Assembly: GCA_014904845.1 (NCBI GenBank)
Contig: MU119390.1
Span: 45,260-109,259, forward strand
Length of the DNA: 64,000 bases
Reading direction: 5' to 3'
Source of the DNA: Acephala macrosclerotiorum
Taxonomy: Eukaryota > Ascomycota > Leotiomycetes > Helotiales > Mollisiaceae
Position numbers and translations under genes: made by a program. Below are positions 11,709 to 23,590 of this stretch, piece after piece; position 1 is the first letter of the stretch; every line of letters starts with the position of its first letter. The notes under the pieces were generated by a model. The model was given only the letters and a program-made list of their open reading frames with translations. It did not search any database and had not been told where the DNA came from.

Positions 11709-12472
11709 TATTAAAAAGATTTTTTTTTATTAATCGTTTTATCGAAAAATACGTATACTAATAATATTATTAATAAATTAATAATAATTTAATTAATTAT
11801 TAATATTATTAATTATTTTAATTTAGTATCAATAGTATTAATTTAATACTAATAATATTAAAATATTATTAATAATACTAGTTTAAAATTAAATATTTAA
11901 ATATTTGAAATTTATAATTTATAATATTTATTTAATTTATTATAAGAATTTTAAATAAATATATTAAACGCGTATTAAAATATTAAATTTTAATATTTTT
12001 TATTAAAACTTATATATAAATTAACGATCGCGTTTTATTCGATCAATAGATTTTTATCGTTTTATAAATTATATAAATAAATAAAATTAAAAATTAAAAA
12101 TATTAATATTATTTAAAATTTAATCGTAAAATCGATCGATTTAAATAAAGTTTATACGTGTAAAAATATCGATTAAATATGCGAGTAATTGTATTATATT
12201 ACGTTACGTTATATTATTTAATATTAAAAATTTAAATTAAAATATTTAAAAATTAAACGATTTAATTAATTAAATATAATTATATAAAAATCGCACGTAA
12301 TCGTTTATAGTTGTCAAAAGTCGAGAATTTTAATATTTTTATTAATTTAAATTTATTTATTAATCGATTATTATTAAACGTTAAAATTTTAAATATATAA
12401 TTATTATATAATACGCGTTATTAATAAACTACTAATACTATTAATAGTTAATTAATATATAAAAAAAATTTT
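11709..12472 (+). mobile_element. Z element copy 1 (short, non-coding)
   Basis: About 0.76 kb, colinear with 33337-34101 in the same orientation. Shared landmarks are ATTAATCGTTTTATCGAAAA, AAATTTATAATTTATAATAT, AATCGTAAAATCGATCGATT, AATATGCGAGTAATTG and the right end ATAATACGCGTTATTAATAA. Both ends carry related ATTAATAATA-type inverted sequence and homopolymer-T/A tips. No coding capacity is visible, so it behaves like a non-autonomous DNA transposon. Boundaries are good to about 10 bp. Confidence 0.7.
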
Positions 12473-13096
12473 TAAAAAAAATTTTTAATCGAAATTTTTA
12501 TTTTTTATATTTTAATTTTCGTTTTAATAATTCGCGTTTTATTATTTTTTTATATATATTTAATCGTTATAATTTACGCGTTTAAATAAATTTTTTTTTT
12601 TTAATTTTTTATTAAATATAAAAAATATAAAAAATATTTTATTTTATATTTTTTATTATAATAATAAATTTTTATTTACTAATAATTAAATTATATTTCG
12701 AATAATATTTTTTTTTGTATTTCGTATATTTGTTTTTTTTTATATAAATTTAAATAATATTCGTAATAATTATTATAAAAACGTAATTAATCGCGTTTTT
12801 TAATTTTAATTATTTCGTTTTATTTTTCGAATAATTTAATATATTTTTTTTAAAAAAAAAACTTTTAAATAATATTTAAATATTAATTAATTTTAAATTA
12901 TTTTTATTAATAAAAATCTCGATTTTAATTAATTTAAATTTATATAATTGTTTAATTTTTATTATTATTTTATCGATTATTAAATAATATTCGTTTTTAA
13001 ATATTTTAAATATTTAAATTATTATTTTATTTTATTTTATTTTTTAATTAATTTTTTATATATTATTATAAATATATACGTAATTCGATTAATTTT
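12473..13096. other. AT-rich DNA left of Copia-1
   Basis: Degraded A+T sequence with no coding frame. It ends in ATTTT (13092-13096), the left target duplication of Copia-1. An ATTTT microsatellite lies near 13022-13046. Confidence 0.4.
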
Positions 13097-13300
13097 TGTA
13101 GGTACAATATTAGTTTAGTAGTCACGTGCGGCACTAGGCCAGATCGGGACTAGCGCCGCTTGCGCTAGAGTTGAGATTATATTTTTCAATTTTTGCGTAT
13201 TTATTAGATTTAGATCAATCAATTAACGAATTATTCAGTTTATTTGTTTATTTCGTTTTTGGTTTATTATTAGTAATAAGTATTTCTAGTAATACTAATA
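13097..13300 (+). repeat. Copia-1 5' LTR
   Basis: 204 bp, equal in length to the 3' LTR and differing from it by scattered C/T and G/A changes. It begins TGTAGGTACAATATTAG and ends TAATACTAATA, where the 3' LTR keeps TAATACTAACA. The GC-rich core lies at about 13118-13168. Confidence 0.92.
13118..13168. repeat. RIP-resistant GC-rich LTR core with stem-loops
   Basis: This patch holds CACGTG, then GCGGCACTAG (13128-13137) facing CTAGCGCCGC (13150-13159), a 10-bp stem with one mismatch. An overlapping TAGCGC...GCGCTA stem lies at 13151-13167. It is nearly unchanged at 19251-19301, 9520-9570, 41702-41752 and 58548-58600, partly mutated at 21340-21390, and mutated at 35168-35215. Confidence 0.8.
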
Positions 13301-16300
13301 TTGATCAGTAGTTGTTTAATCAATTACGGAATAGTTAAATTTCTATTTAGAAAAGATTGATTTACAAAAAAAAATGAATTCTTTAAATGGTTTGCTTTTT
13401 GTAAAAAAGTATTTAAAATAATTAATGTATTTTCGAAAAAACGAAAATTTATAAGAATTTTTTTATAGAAATACATTGAAAGTATTGAAACTATTAAAAA
13501 CTTAAAAAGAATAATATGAAAATAGTTTTAAATTTGTATTTACTTTTTAAGTTTACGTTTATTACGCAGAATAATAACGTTTACGAAAGACGAATAAAAA
13601 ACGATGAAAGCGATTTTAAACTTGTATTAATTTACTCGAATTTACGTTAAAAACGAATTTTTAAAAAAAGTTTTACGTTTTTATTTATTATTTGATTAAA
13701 AACGTATAAATATTAATAATAATATTTATTTGAATTCGAATTAAAATTTTCAATTTTTCTATTATTTATTGTGTAATTATTTTTTAAAATAATAAATTTG
13801 TTTAAAATTAAATTTTTTTACAATAAAAATAAATAGAGAAAAAATTTCGATTTTACAAACGATAAAAATTTTAATAAAGTAATATTGAATAAATATATTT
13901 TTTATTATTTTGAAATATATAAAAAAAAAAAATATTTTAATTGCAATTTATAAGAATACTTTTAAAAGGATTTTGAGAATTATTCGTAAGAGATTTTACG
14001 TTTAATATATAAGGATTTTATACGCTGTTTACGAGACTTTTTATGTATTTATAGAATTTAAATATCGAAAAATAGAAAGTTTATTATCGATAATTTAAAA
14101 AAAGTTTTTTAATAAAAAAAGTTTTATAAATGAATACAAATAAAAATCGTCGATTAATTGAAAAATAGAGATTTTTTCTTTCGATAAAATCGATTAATTT
14201 AATTAATAAATTAAAGTATTTTAATATTAGTATTTAATAATTAGAGTATAATTACTTTTATGATTTTAATTATTAGTACGAATTTTTTTACTACGAATAC
14301 GATTATTTTTACGAATATTTTTTATATTTTTTTTATTGCAATTTTTTTTATAAATACGAATTTGTTTAATATTATATAAAATATTTAATATATTTATTAA
14401 CAATTTTTTTAATAGTAATCGAATTAATATAATAATTTATAAAGTATTTTTATTAAATTGTTTATAGATTTAATAAAAATTTATATTGATAATAAAAAGT
14501 ATAATAAAGAATTATACGATATTTTTAATTGTAAATTATTAATATTTTATGATTATTATAATAAGATTGGATTATTTTAAGATTAATACGATAAAATATT
14601 TTTTATTAGTTTTATAAAACGTGTAAATACGTTTTATTTTGATAAATTTTTAAGAAAAGATTTCGATTTTATTACGTTAGTAATAATAATAAAAATTTAT
14701 TTTGAGATTGAAAAAAATCGCTAATTATATATATTTTTATAGAGAGAGACAATTTTAGTAAAAATTATTACAATTAATTTAATAAAAATTAAATTGAAAT
14801 ATTTATAAATATTTTTTAATTAATTTTAAAAGATTTAATTAGATTTATTATTAAAATATTAAATAGAATATAATTTGTAAAATTAAATTATTAATATTTA
14901 TTGAAATATTGAAAAGTATAATTTTGTTTTTTACAAATTCGTTAATACTTTTGAAAGCGTTTATATTGAATTGCGATTAGTAGTAAATATTGTAATGCGA
15001 TTATGTGAAATACAATAATATAATTTAGATTTTATTTTTTAAAATCAAAAAAAAAAATGAATTCGATTAAAATTGAATTGATTGTATTTATAGAAAACGA
15101 GACAAAAAACGCGATCGAGTATAAAATCGAAAATATTGAAATCGAGAAAATTTTCAAAGTAAATATTGTAAAAATTATAGATTTTAAAAAATATTATATT
15201 AAAAAAAATATTATATTTGTAGTAAATCGAGATATTGATTAATAAAATATACGATAGAAAAGCGATAATAAGTATATGTAAAGTTTCGATAGTAAATTCA
15301 ATATATAGTAAATCGAAATATTATAATAGTTTATTATTAAAGTTTTTTCGCTAAAATCGAGAGAATAGAAAATTTATTAGAAAATAATTAAGTAATAGAG
15401 ATTGATTAATTATTAATAAGTATAGAAATAAAAAACGAGAAAAAAAATTATTTTATTAAGTTTAAAAAAATCGATAGTATATAAATAATAATTATTTTAA
15501 ATGATTAGTTTACTCGTTATATTATTACGAGAAAAAATATATTTAATATTTTATTATTATAATTTAGATTATTTAGATCGAATTAATATTTATTTTTTAC
15601 TTTTGAAAATCGATATTTTTTAAAAGTTTTTTAAAGGATTATATCGAATAATAGAATCGTCGAAGTATTAATTGTTGATTAATTGCAATTTATAGTACTA
15701 CGAAAGTTTGATATTAGTATTTAATTGAATGTATTTACGATCGAAGTTTATAAGATTCGCTTTAATAAAAGTATTATTTTATTGTAAAAAATTATTCGAA
15801 TCGATATTTTATTAAGTATTATTATTTTTTATATTGTTTTTATAAATATACTTTTTTTATTTTATATTTAAAATATAAATATTATAAATATAAAATTCGA
15901 TAATTTAAAAAATATTTTGATTTAAAAAAATAAAATTGTTTTTATTGTAAAAAAATAGAATTATTTATAGATATTATTATATTAATTAGAAAAGAATTTA
16001 ATTTGAAATCATTTTATTGATATAAAATTATATTAATTGTATAAACGTTTTAATTATTTATTGATACAACGTTTTATAAAAGTTTTTTAATAAATTGATT
16101 ATAATATAAATACTAAATATATTTAGTATTTTATTAAGTATTGTTATTATTATTAAATGTATAAATAATTATTTGAAAATTTCAAATTTATTTTGTAAAA
16201 TAATTATAAATTCAATTATTCGATTATTGTCGACGTTTTATATTTAAATAAAAAATTAGTTTTATAAATAGTAAATTCGTTTATAGTATTTCAAGTTATT

Positions 16301-17848
16301 AGATTTATAAAAAATATATTTGTAAAAATAGTATAAAATATATTACGTATATATTAAATCGATATATATTAAAAATTATCGAATTATATTATTTATAACG
16401 TCGAAAAGAATTTTTCGTTTATAGAGTTTCGATAAAACGTTAAAATAATAGCGATTAAAATTAAAAAAATGTTCGTTGAAATTTATAATAGTATAAAAAA
16501 AGTAGAGAAATACTATATTTTATTACGTTGAGTTTATAAGATTATTTACGACGAATTAATCGAGAAATAAATCGACAAAAATATAATTTTACAAATAGTA
16601 ATTAAAATTATTAATAATTCGATAAAATCGAATAATATTATATTTATATTATTAGTTTTTGGAGTATACTTTAAAATAACTAATAATAATGCGTTATTAT
16701 TATTAATTATTAAAAAAATTAAAACAATTCAAATAATTATTAAAAAAGTATACTATTTATATATTCAACGTTAAATTAATAATATACTTTCAATAAAAAA
16801 CAATTTAAATACGAAATTTATATTAAATTTGCTAATTTTGTTTAAAGTACGCGTTTAATATAAAAAAAGCGAATAAAAAAAACTATATAAATTATTAATA
16901 ATTAATAGAGAAATATATATAATTGATATATTTTATAAGTCGATTAATTTTCGTTTAATAATCGTTAAGTTTTATTATACGAAAAAGAAAGTATTAAAGG
17001 TTTATAATCGAGTTAATAATTAAAAAAATAATCGAAAAAATTAAAAAAAAAATTTTTAGTTTTTTTAATCGAGTGAAATAAACGAAAAATCAATCAAAAA
17101 ACGTAATCGAAAATACTTAAAAAAATCACGAAATAAAAACGTATACAATAAAAAATTTAAATAAAATAAGTACTATAATTTTACTAAAAACGACGAAAAA
17201 AATTACGAAAATTTCAATAATTAATTTTTTATTACTATTATCAAAAAAATTAAAATTTCTATAGTTTTTATAATAAATAAAAAAAAAAACGATATAAAAT
17301 TATCGTTAAAACTATAAAAAGAAAATATAATTACAATTTTTAAATAATTATTTAAAGCGTTTTAAAAAAAAAATCGATAATTTAATTGTAAAATTTTTTT
17401 TTTTAATTTTATTTAATACAATTTTAATAAATATATTAAAATTCGAATTTTTAATTTGAAATTAATCAATAAAATTAAAAGTAAAATTATTGATATTTTC
17501 TACGAGAAATCGAAATTAATAATTTAAAAATATAATAACAAAAAAAAAAAAAAAATTTTTACGCAATTTTCAATAATACAAAAAATTAATTAATAATTGA
17601 TTATTACTTTAATACTTTCTTTAATTCAATTTACAAATAAAAAAATTAAAATATAATTTCGTAATATTATTTAAATTTATATTCAATTTACAATAAATTT
17701 TTAACGATTTATATTAGTACGTTTATTAAAAAAAATTCGCTATTTATATTTATTAAATATAATTATAATTATTTTAAAATTTTTATATAAAATTGTAAAA
17801 ATAAAAATATATTAATAAATTACGTATTACAAATATTATAAAAAGAAA

Positions 17849-18091
17849 TTGTTTATAATTATATCAATATACAATTTTTATTTTTTAATTACAATTATTA
17901 AAAATTTTTTCGACGTTATTAAAATACAAATCGATAATACGTTTATATTAATAAAAGAAAGATTTTTTACTTTCAAAAAAAACGAATTTAATAAAATAAA
18001 ATTTTTAATTAAATTTAAAGAGATTTTAATATTAAAAATATTATTAATTTTCAATAAATGCATTTTAATTCAATTCGAAAATACGATTTAA
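17849..18091 (+). pseudogene. Copia reverse transcriptase fragment (RIP-degraded)
   Basis: An 80-codon frame without stops inside Copia-1. It contains KIQIDNTFIL, which matches the fungal Copia RT motif that normally reads QxDDT, then a charged stretch, LKILLIFNKC (normally a P-L-x-F-N-G-C motif) and a stop at the end. The second catalytic aspartate reads as asparagine (GAC to AAC, a G-to-A change), which fits RIP. It is a relic, not a gene. The short minus-strand frame over the same bases is a shadow. Confidence 0.75.
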
Positions 18092-18509
18092 TTATAATAA
18101 AAAAATTAAAATAAAAAAATTAAATTAATAAATATTAAATTATTTAATTTTTAAATTGAATATTGAAAACAACGAATTAAAAAAGTTTATATTATTACAA
18201 TTTACTAATTTGAAACAATTTTCGATTTATTTATTACTATTTAATATTAAAATCTAATGAAAAAAAAAATTGTTACATTGAATAAAAAATTGAAATAGTA
18301 AATTAAAAATTCAAATCGAAAATTTAAATATATTATTTTCGATTTATTTACAATGAAATTTTTCGTTTTTATCAATAGTTTATTTGCAAATAATAAAAAT
18401 TTTAATTTTTAAATTAAATATAAAATTATTTTAACAAATAAATATTAATTAAACGATAAAAAATTTAAAATTAAAAGAAATTTTATTTATTACAATTTTA
18501 TTAAAAACA

Positions 18510-18830
18510 AACGCGTTACTAAAAGCGTTTTAATTTTTAAAATATATAATATAATAAAAAAAATCGATATAATAATTACAATCGAATTTACTATTAATAT
18601 AATTATTTAGTAATTCGATTTTTTTAAAATCTCGATAATCGTTTGTATAGATTTATATTCGCTATATAAATATTTAATCAAACTAAGAATTATTAAAAAA
18701 AAGCGTTTTATAATCGATATTATAATTTTTTATTAATTATATAAACGCAAAAAATTGCAAAAAATTCAATAAATTAACGATTAAAATAATTCAATAAATA
18801 CTATAATAAAATCAATATTTAATAAGACTT
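18510..18830 (+). pseudogene. Copia RNase H fragment (RIP-degraded)
   Basis: The plus strand reads, with interruptions, KRVTKSVL, then VCIDLYSLY, YLIKL and KKRFIIDII, with an isoleucine-rich background. This is the pattern of the Copia RNase H tail (family form KRVTRSVLASE...CTDSxSLYxCLVKLGT...KRLMIDI), with A, T and V residues turned to I or N as RIP-type changes would do. It lies about 400 bp before the 3' LTR, as expected. Confidence 0.7.
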
Positions 18831-19229
18831 TAAAAAAGTTTTTAAATACGAACTATTTTAAAATTCGAATAAAAAAATAAATTAAAAGAAAAAAAAACAA
18901 TAAAAATAGTACAAAAAACTAAAAAGAATATTTATTAAAAAAAAATAGAAAAAAAGTAATTTTTGTATTATATTTCGAATCCTGTGATTATTTGATTTAT
19001 AAAATTAAAAAAAAAAAGAATTACTTTAATCTCAACGCTTATAACTTCTAACGAACTTCGAGAATAGCGCTAGTTTACTAGCGTTGTTTTCAAAGTTTAA
19101 TCACATGATTTTTACATTGGAATATTAGCGAATCTTATATATCAACAAATTACGATAAAAAAAGAAAATAATAGCGTCTTTTAAATAATTAAACTAAATT
19201 AATTCTTATTACAAAAAAAAAACTACTAG

Positions 19230-19433
19230 TGTAAGTACAATATTAGTTTAATAGTCACGTGCGGCACTAGGTCAAATCGGGACTAGCGCCGCTTGCGCTA
19301 GAATTGAAATTATATTTTTCAACTTTTGCGTATTTACTAGATTTAAATCAATCAATTAACGAATTATTCAATTTATTTATTTATTTCGTTTTTAGTTTAT
19401 TACTAGTAATAGATATTTCTAGTAATACTAACA
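19230..19433 (+). repeat. Copia-1 3' LTR
   Basis: 204 bp, TGTAAGTACAATATTAG to TAATACTAACA, directly followed by the ATTTT target duplication at 19434-19438. Confidence 0.92.
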
Positions 19434-21316
19434 ATTTTAAATAATTATTTAATTATAATATTTATTTATTTTTCGTTTAATATTTTTTTTTAATTCGAAT
19501 TATAAAAAAACTTATAAATTTTTTTTAAATAAAATTTAAATAAAATTTATTTTTTCGATTTTATTTTTATTTATTTTATTAATTAATTAATAATATTAAT
19601 TAATTTATTTTTTTTAATTTTTTTTAAATAATTTTATTAATAAATTTTAATATAAATTTATTTTTATTATTATTTTTAATAATACGTAAAAAAAAATCGT
19701 TAAAATTTTTTATATTTATTTTTTTCGTAATTTTTTTTAATTAAAAATATTTTTAAAATTCGTTATTATCGTTTATATATAAAATAATAATTTTTTTTTT
19801 AAAAAATATTTATTAAATATTTATATTTATTTTATTAATTTATAATTATAATAAAAATTTTTTTTTTATTTAAATTCGATTAAAAATATTATATTTATAA
19901 TTTTAAAAATTTATTTAAAAATTTTTTTTTAAATATTTGAAAAAAAAAAATATTTTTATATCGATTTTAATATATTTAATAAAACGTTTATTATTTTTTA
20001 TATATCGTTAAAATTTTTAAATATTATTATAATAATTTTAAACGTATTAAAAAATCGTTTAAAAATTAATTATAAAAAAATATTTTAAATATATTTAATA
20101 TTTTTAATTTATTTAATAAAATTAAAAATAAAATAAAATTTTATAAATTTTTTATTTATTAAATAATATATTTTATATTTATTTTTTTATTAAATTAATT
20201 TTAATAATTTTAATTTATTATTATTTATAATAATTAAAATCAATTATATTAAAATTTAATTATTTTAAATATAAATTTTTATAAAAATTTATTTATATTT
20301 TTTATTAATCGTTTTAATAATTATTTTAAAAAAAATATTTTCAAAAAAAATTTATTTAAAAAATCGTAAAATTTTAATATTAAAAATAATAAAATTTTCG
20401 TATATTATATATTTATTTTTATTTTTAATATTTTTGTAAACGTTTTTAATTATTTATACGAATTTTAAAATCGTTTTAAAATTTTATTTAATATATTAAT
20501 TATTTATTAAAATTTATAATCGTTATTAAAAAATATAATTATATAATTAATTTTTTTTTTAAAAAAATATATAAAAAATTGAATTATATAATTATAAAAA
20601 TATTTAATATTTAATAAAATATTTTAATATTTAAAATAAAAACGTATTTAAAAATTTTATAATCGTAATTTTAATTAAATATAATTATATTTTATTAATT
20701 TATATAATAACGAATTAATAAAATTATTTAAAATTTAAAATTTAACGATATTTAATTAAATTTTAATTTATTTTCAAATATTAAATTATTTATATAATAA
20801 TTTAAATTAATATTTAAAATATAATACAATTATAATATAATTAAAATTTTAATATTTTTTATTAAATCGATTATATATTAATTCGAAATTATTATATAAT
20901 TATTTTTATTATAAAATTTTTAATAAATTAATTAAATCGTTTATTATAAAAAATATTAATATTAATTTTTAAATCAAATAAATAATTAAAAAAAATTTAA
21001 TTAAATATTAATATATTTTTAATTTAAATTTAAAATAATAAAATATTTTTATATATAATTAATAAATAATTTTAAAAATCGATTATAATTTATAATATAT
21101 TTAATAATAAATTTTTTTTATAATTTTAATTATTCGAATTACGTGATTATTTTTATTAATTCGTTAATTATATTAATTATATTAACGTATAAATTAAAAT
21201 TTTAAAAATTAATTATAAATTTTTTTTTAATAAAATTATAAAATTAATTAATCGTATTTAAATAATTTTTTTTTTATAAATTCGAATAATAATTATTATA
21301 TAAATAATTAATTAAA
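19434..21316. other. AT-rich DNA between Copia-1 and Copia-2, no gene
   Basis: About 1.9 kb of saturated A+T sequence. In its first 900 bp nearly all C bases precede G. No coding frame, LTR or match to other elements was found. It should be the right part of the sequence into which Copia-1 inserted. Confidence 0.35.
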
Positions 21317-23367
21317 TATAAATATAATATTAATTTAATAATCACGTAAAATACTAGGCCAGATTGGGACTAGCGCCGTTTGTACTAGAGTTAAAATTAT
21401 ATTTTTTAATTTTTACGTATTTATTAAATTTATAATTTATAATTAATTAACGAATTATTTAATTAATTACAAAATAATTAAATTTTTATTTAAATTATTT
21501 TTTTAAATAATTTATTTTTTATAAAAAAATATTTAAAATAATTAATATATTTTTAAAAAAACGAAAATTTATAAAAAACTTTTTATAAAAAAACGTTAAA
21601 AATATTAAAATTATTAAAAATTTAAAAAAATAATATAAAAATAATTTTAAATTTATATTTATTTTTTAAATTTACGTTTATTATATAAAATAATAATATT
21701 TACGAAAAACGAATAAAAAAATACGAAAACGATTTTAAATTTATATTAATTTATTCGAATTTATATTAAAAATAAATTTTTAAATTTTTTTTTACGTTTT
21801 TATTCATTATTTAATCGAAAATATATAAATATTAATAATAATATTTATTCGAATTCGAATTAAAATTTTTAATTTTTTTATTATTTATTATATAATTATT
21901 TTTAAAAATAATAAATTTATTTAAAATAAAAATAAATAAAAAAAAAATTTCGATTTTATAAATAATAAAAATTTTAACGAAAAAATATTAAATAAATATA
22001 TTTTTTATTAATTTAAAATATATAAAAAAAATATATATTTAAATTATAATTTATAAAAGTATTTTTAAATTTTTTTTAAAAAATGCACGTAATAAATTTT
22101 ATATGTCGTTTTTAAAACTTTTTACGAATTTATAAAATTTAAATATTAAAAAATAAATTTTTTTTTATAAATAAATATAAATAAAAATCGTCGATTAATT
22201 AAAAAATAATTTTTTTTTTTTTTCGATAAAATCGATTAATCGAATTAATAAATTAAAATTTTTTAATATTAATAATTAATATTTAAAATATAATTAATAT
22301 TACGATTTTAATTATTAATATGATTTTTTTTTTACGATTACGATTATTTTTATAATTATTTTTTATAATTTTTTTATTACGATTTTTTTTATAAATATAA
22401 ATTTATTTAATATAATATAAAATATTTTTATTAAATTATTTACGAATTTAATAAAAATTTATATTAATAATAAAAAATATAATAAAAAACTATATAATAT
22501 TTATTTATTCGATATAAAAACTAATATTAATTTTTTTATATATACGTAATATTAATACTTTTTATAATAAGCGATTTTATTTAAATTTAATCGAAGTATT
22601 TAAATATAGTAATTTAATTAATTTATTAAAAATTTCGTAATTACGAGACTTCGAATTAATATATAATCGATTTAATAAAAAATATTAAAATTTCAATTTA
22701 CGTGCGATTATATTACGTTTATAATTATAATATATTAATTAATTCGAATTATATAAAATTTATAAATAAATTGAAATTTAATTAAATATTATTAAATTTC
22801 AAATTTTTAAATATTTTTATTAATTCGTTATTACGAAAATTAATAAAATATAATTGTATTTCATAAAAATAATAATCGTAAAATTTTTAAATACGTTTTT
22901 ATTTTAAGTATTAAAATCGATAATCGTTTTTTTTAGTTTTTAAAATTTTTTAAATACGTTTTTATTTTAAATATTAAATATTTTTATAATTGTACAATTT
23001 TTAAAAAAGTTTTTAAAAAGTTTTTTTTTAGAATTATATATTAAATAAAATAATTTAAATTAATTAAATCGATTATAATAATTTAATATAAAAAACGAAA
23101 ATTTTAAAAAGTTTTTTCTTAGTATAAAACTTTAAAAATATATTTTTATTTAAAGCGCTAAAATAATAATATATTAAAATTTATTTTATTTTAATTTTAT
23201 AATTGTATAATTTTAAAAAAAAATTTTAAAAAGTTTTTTTTTAAAATTAAATATTAAATAAAGTAATTTAAATTGATTATAATAATTTAATATAAAAAAC
23301 GAGAATTCTAAAGAATATTCTTTTAATAATATAAAGTTTTATAATATATTTTTATTTTAATAATTAT

Positions 23368-23590
23368 TAATACGTTCGAAAACAAATTATAAAATATTAA
23401 AATTTTAATTTAATATTAATAATTTAATTTTTTTTTTTTTTTAAAAAAGTATTTATTTATATAATTAAATAAAATAAACATAAAATTAAAAAGTAAATAT
23501 TAAAATAATTATTATTAAAATAATAAAAATTATAATTCGAATTATTTAATCGATCGTTTAAATAATTATTTAATTAAATCGATATTAATA
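23368..23590 (-). repeat. W left LTR
   Basis: 223-bp direct repeat of 29228-29456. The left flank ATTAT is the target duplication. The start reads TAATACGTTCG, which fits a RIP-altered TG end. Confidence 0.75.

Larger units (their letters stand above)
13097..19433 (+). mobile_element. Copia-1: full-length Ty1/copia LTR retrotransposon, RIP-inactivated
   Basis: A 6337-bp element with two 204-bp LTRs (13097-13300 and 19230-19433), TG...CA-type ends and a perfect ATTTT target duplication (13092-13096, 19434-19438). A purine-rich tract (about 19212-19220, a run of A) precedes the 3' LTR. The plus-strand frames carry degraded Copia reverse transcriptase near 17849-18091 and RNase H near 18510-18830, in the order expected for Ty1/copia. 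Stops and frame breaks are everywhere, so it cannot be active. Compared with its relatives here it keeps more non-CpG C or G, which suggests that it is the youngest of the three copies. Confidence 0.93.

Noticed and set aside
9100..13060. Possible long inverted repeat around the AAAAT (9118-9142) and ATTTT (13022-13046) microsatellites
   Set aside because: Similarity is limited to the microsatellite and a few A+T-rich bases next to it, so chance in such DNA is likely.
15057..15242. 61-codon open frame on the plus strand
   Set aside because: It lies inside Copia-1. The composition (I, K, N, E) is typical of RIP-converted retroelement coding sequence, so it is not an independent gene.
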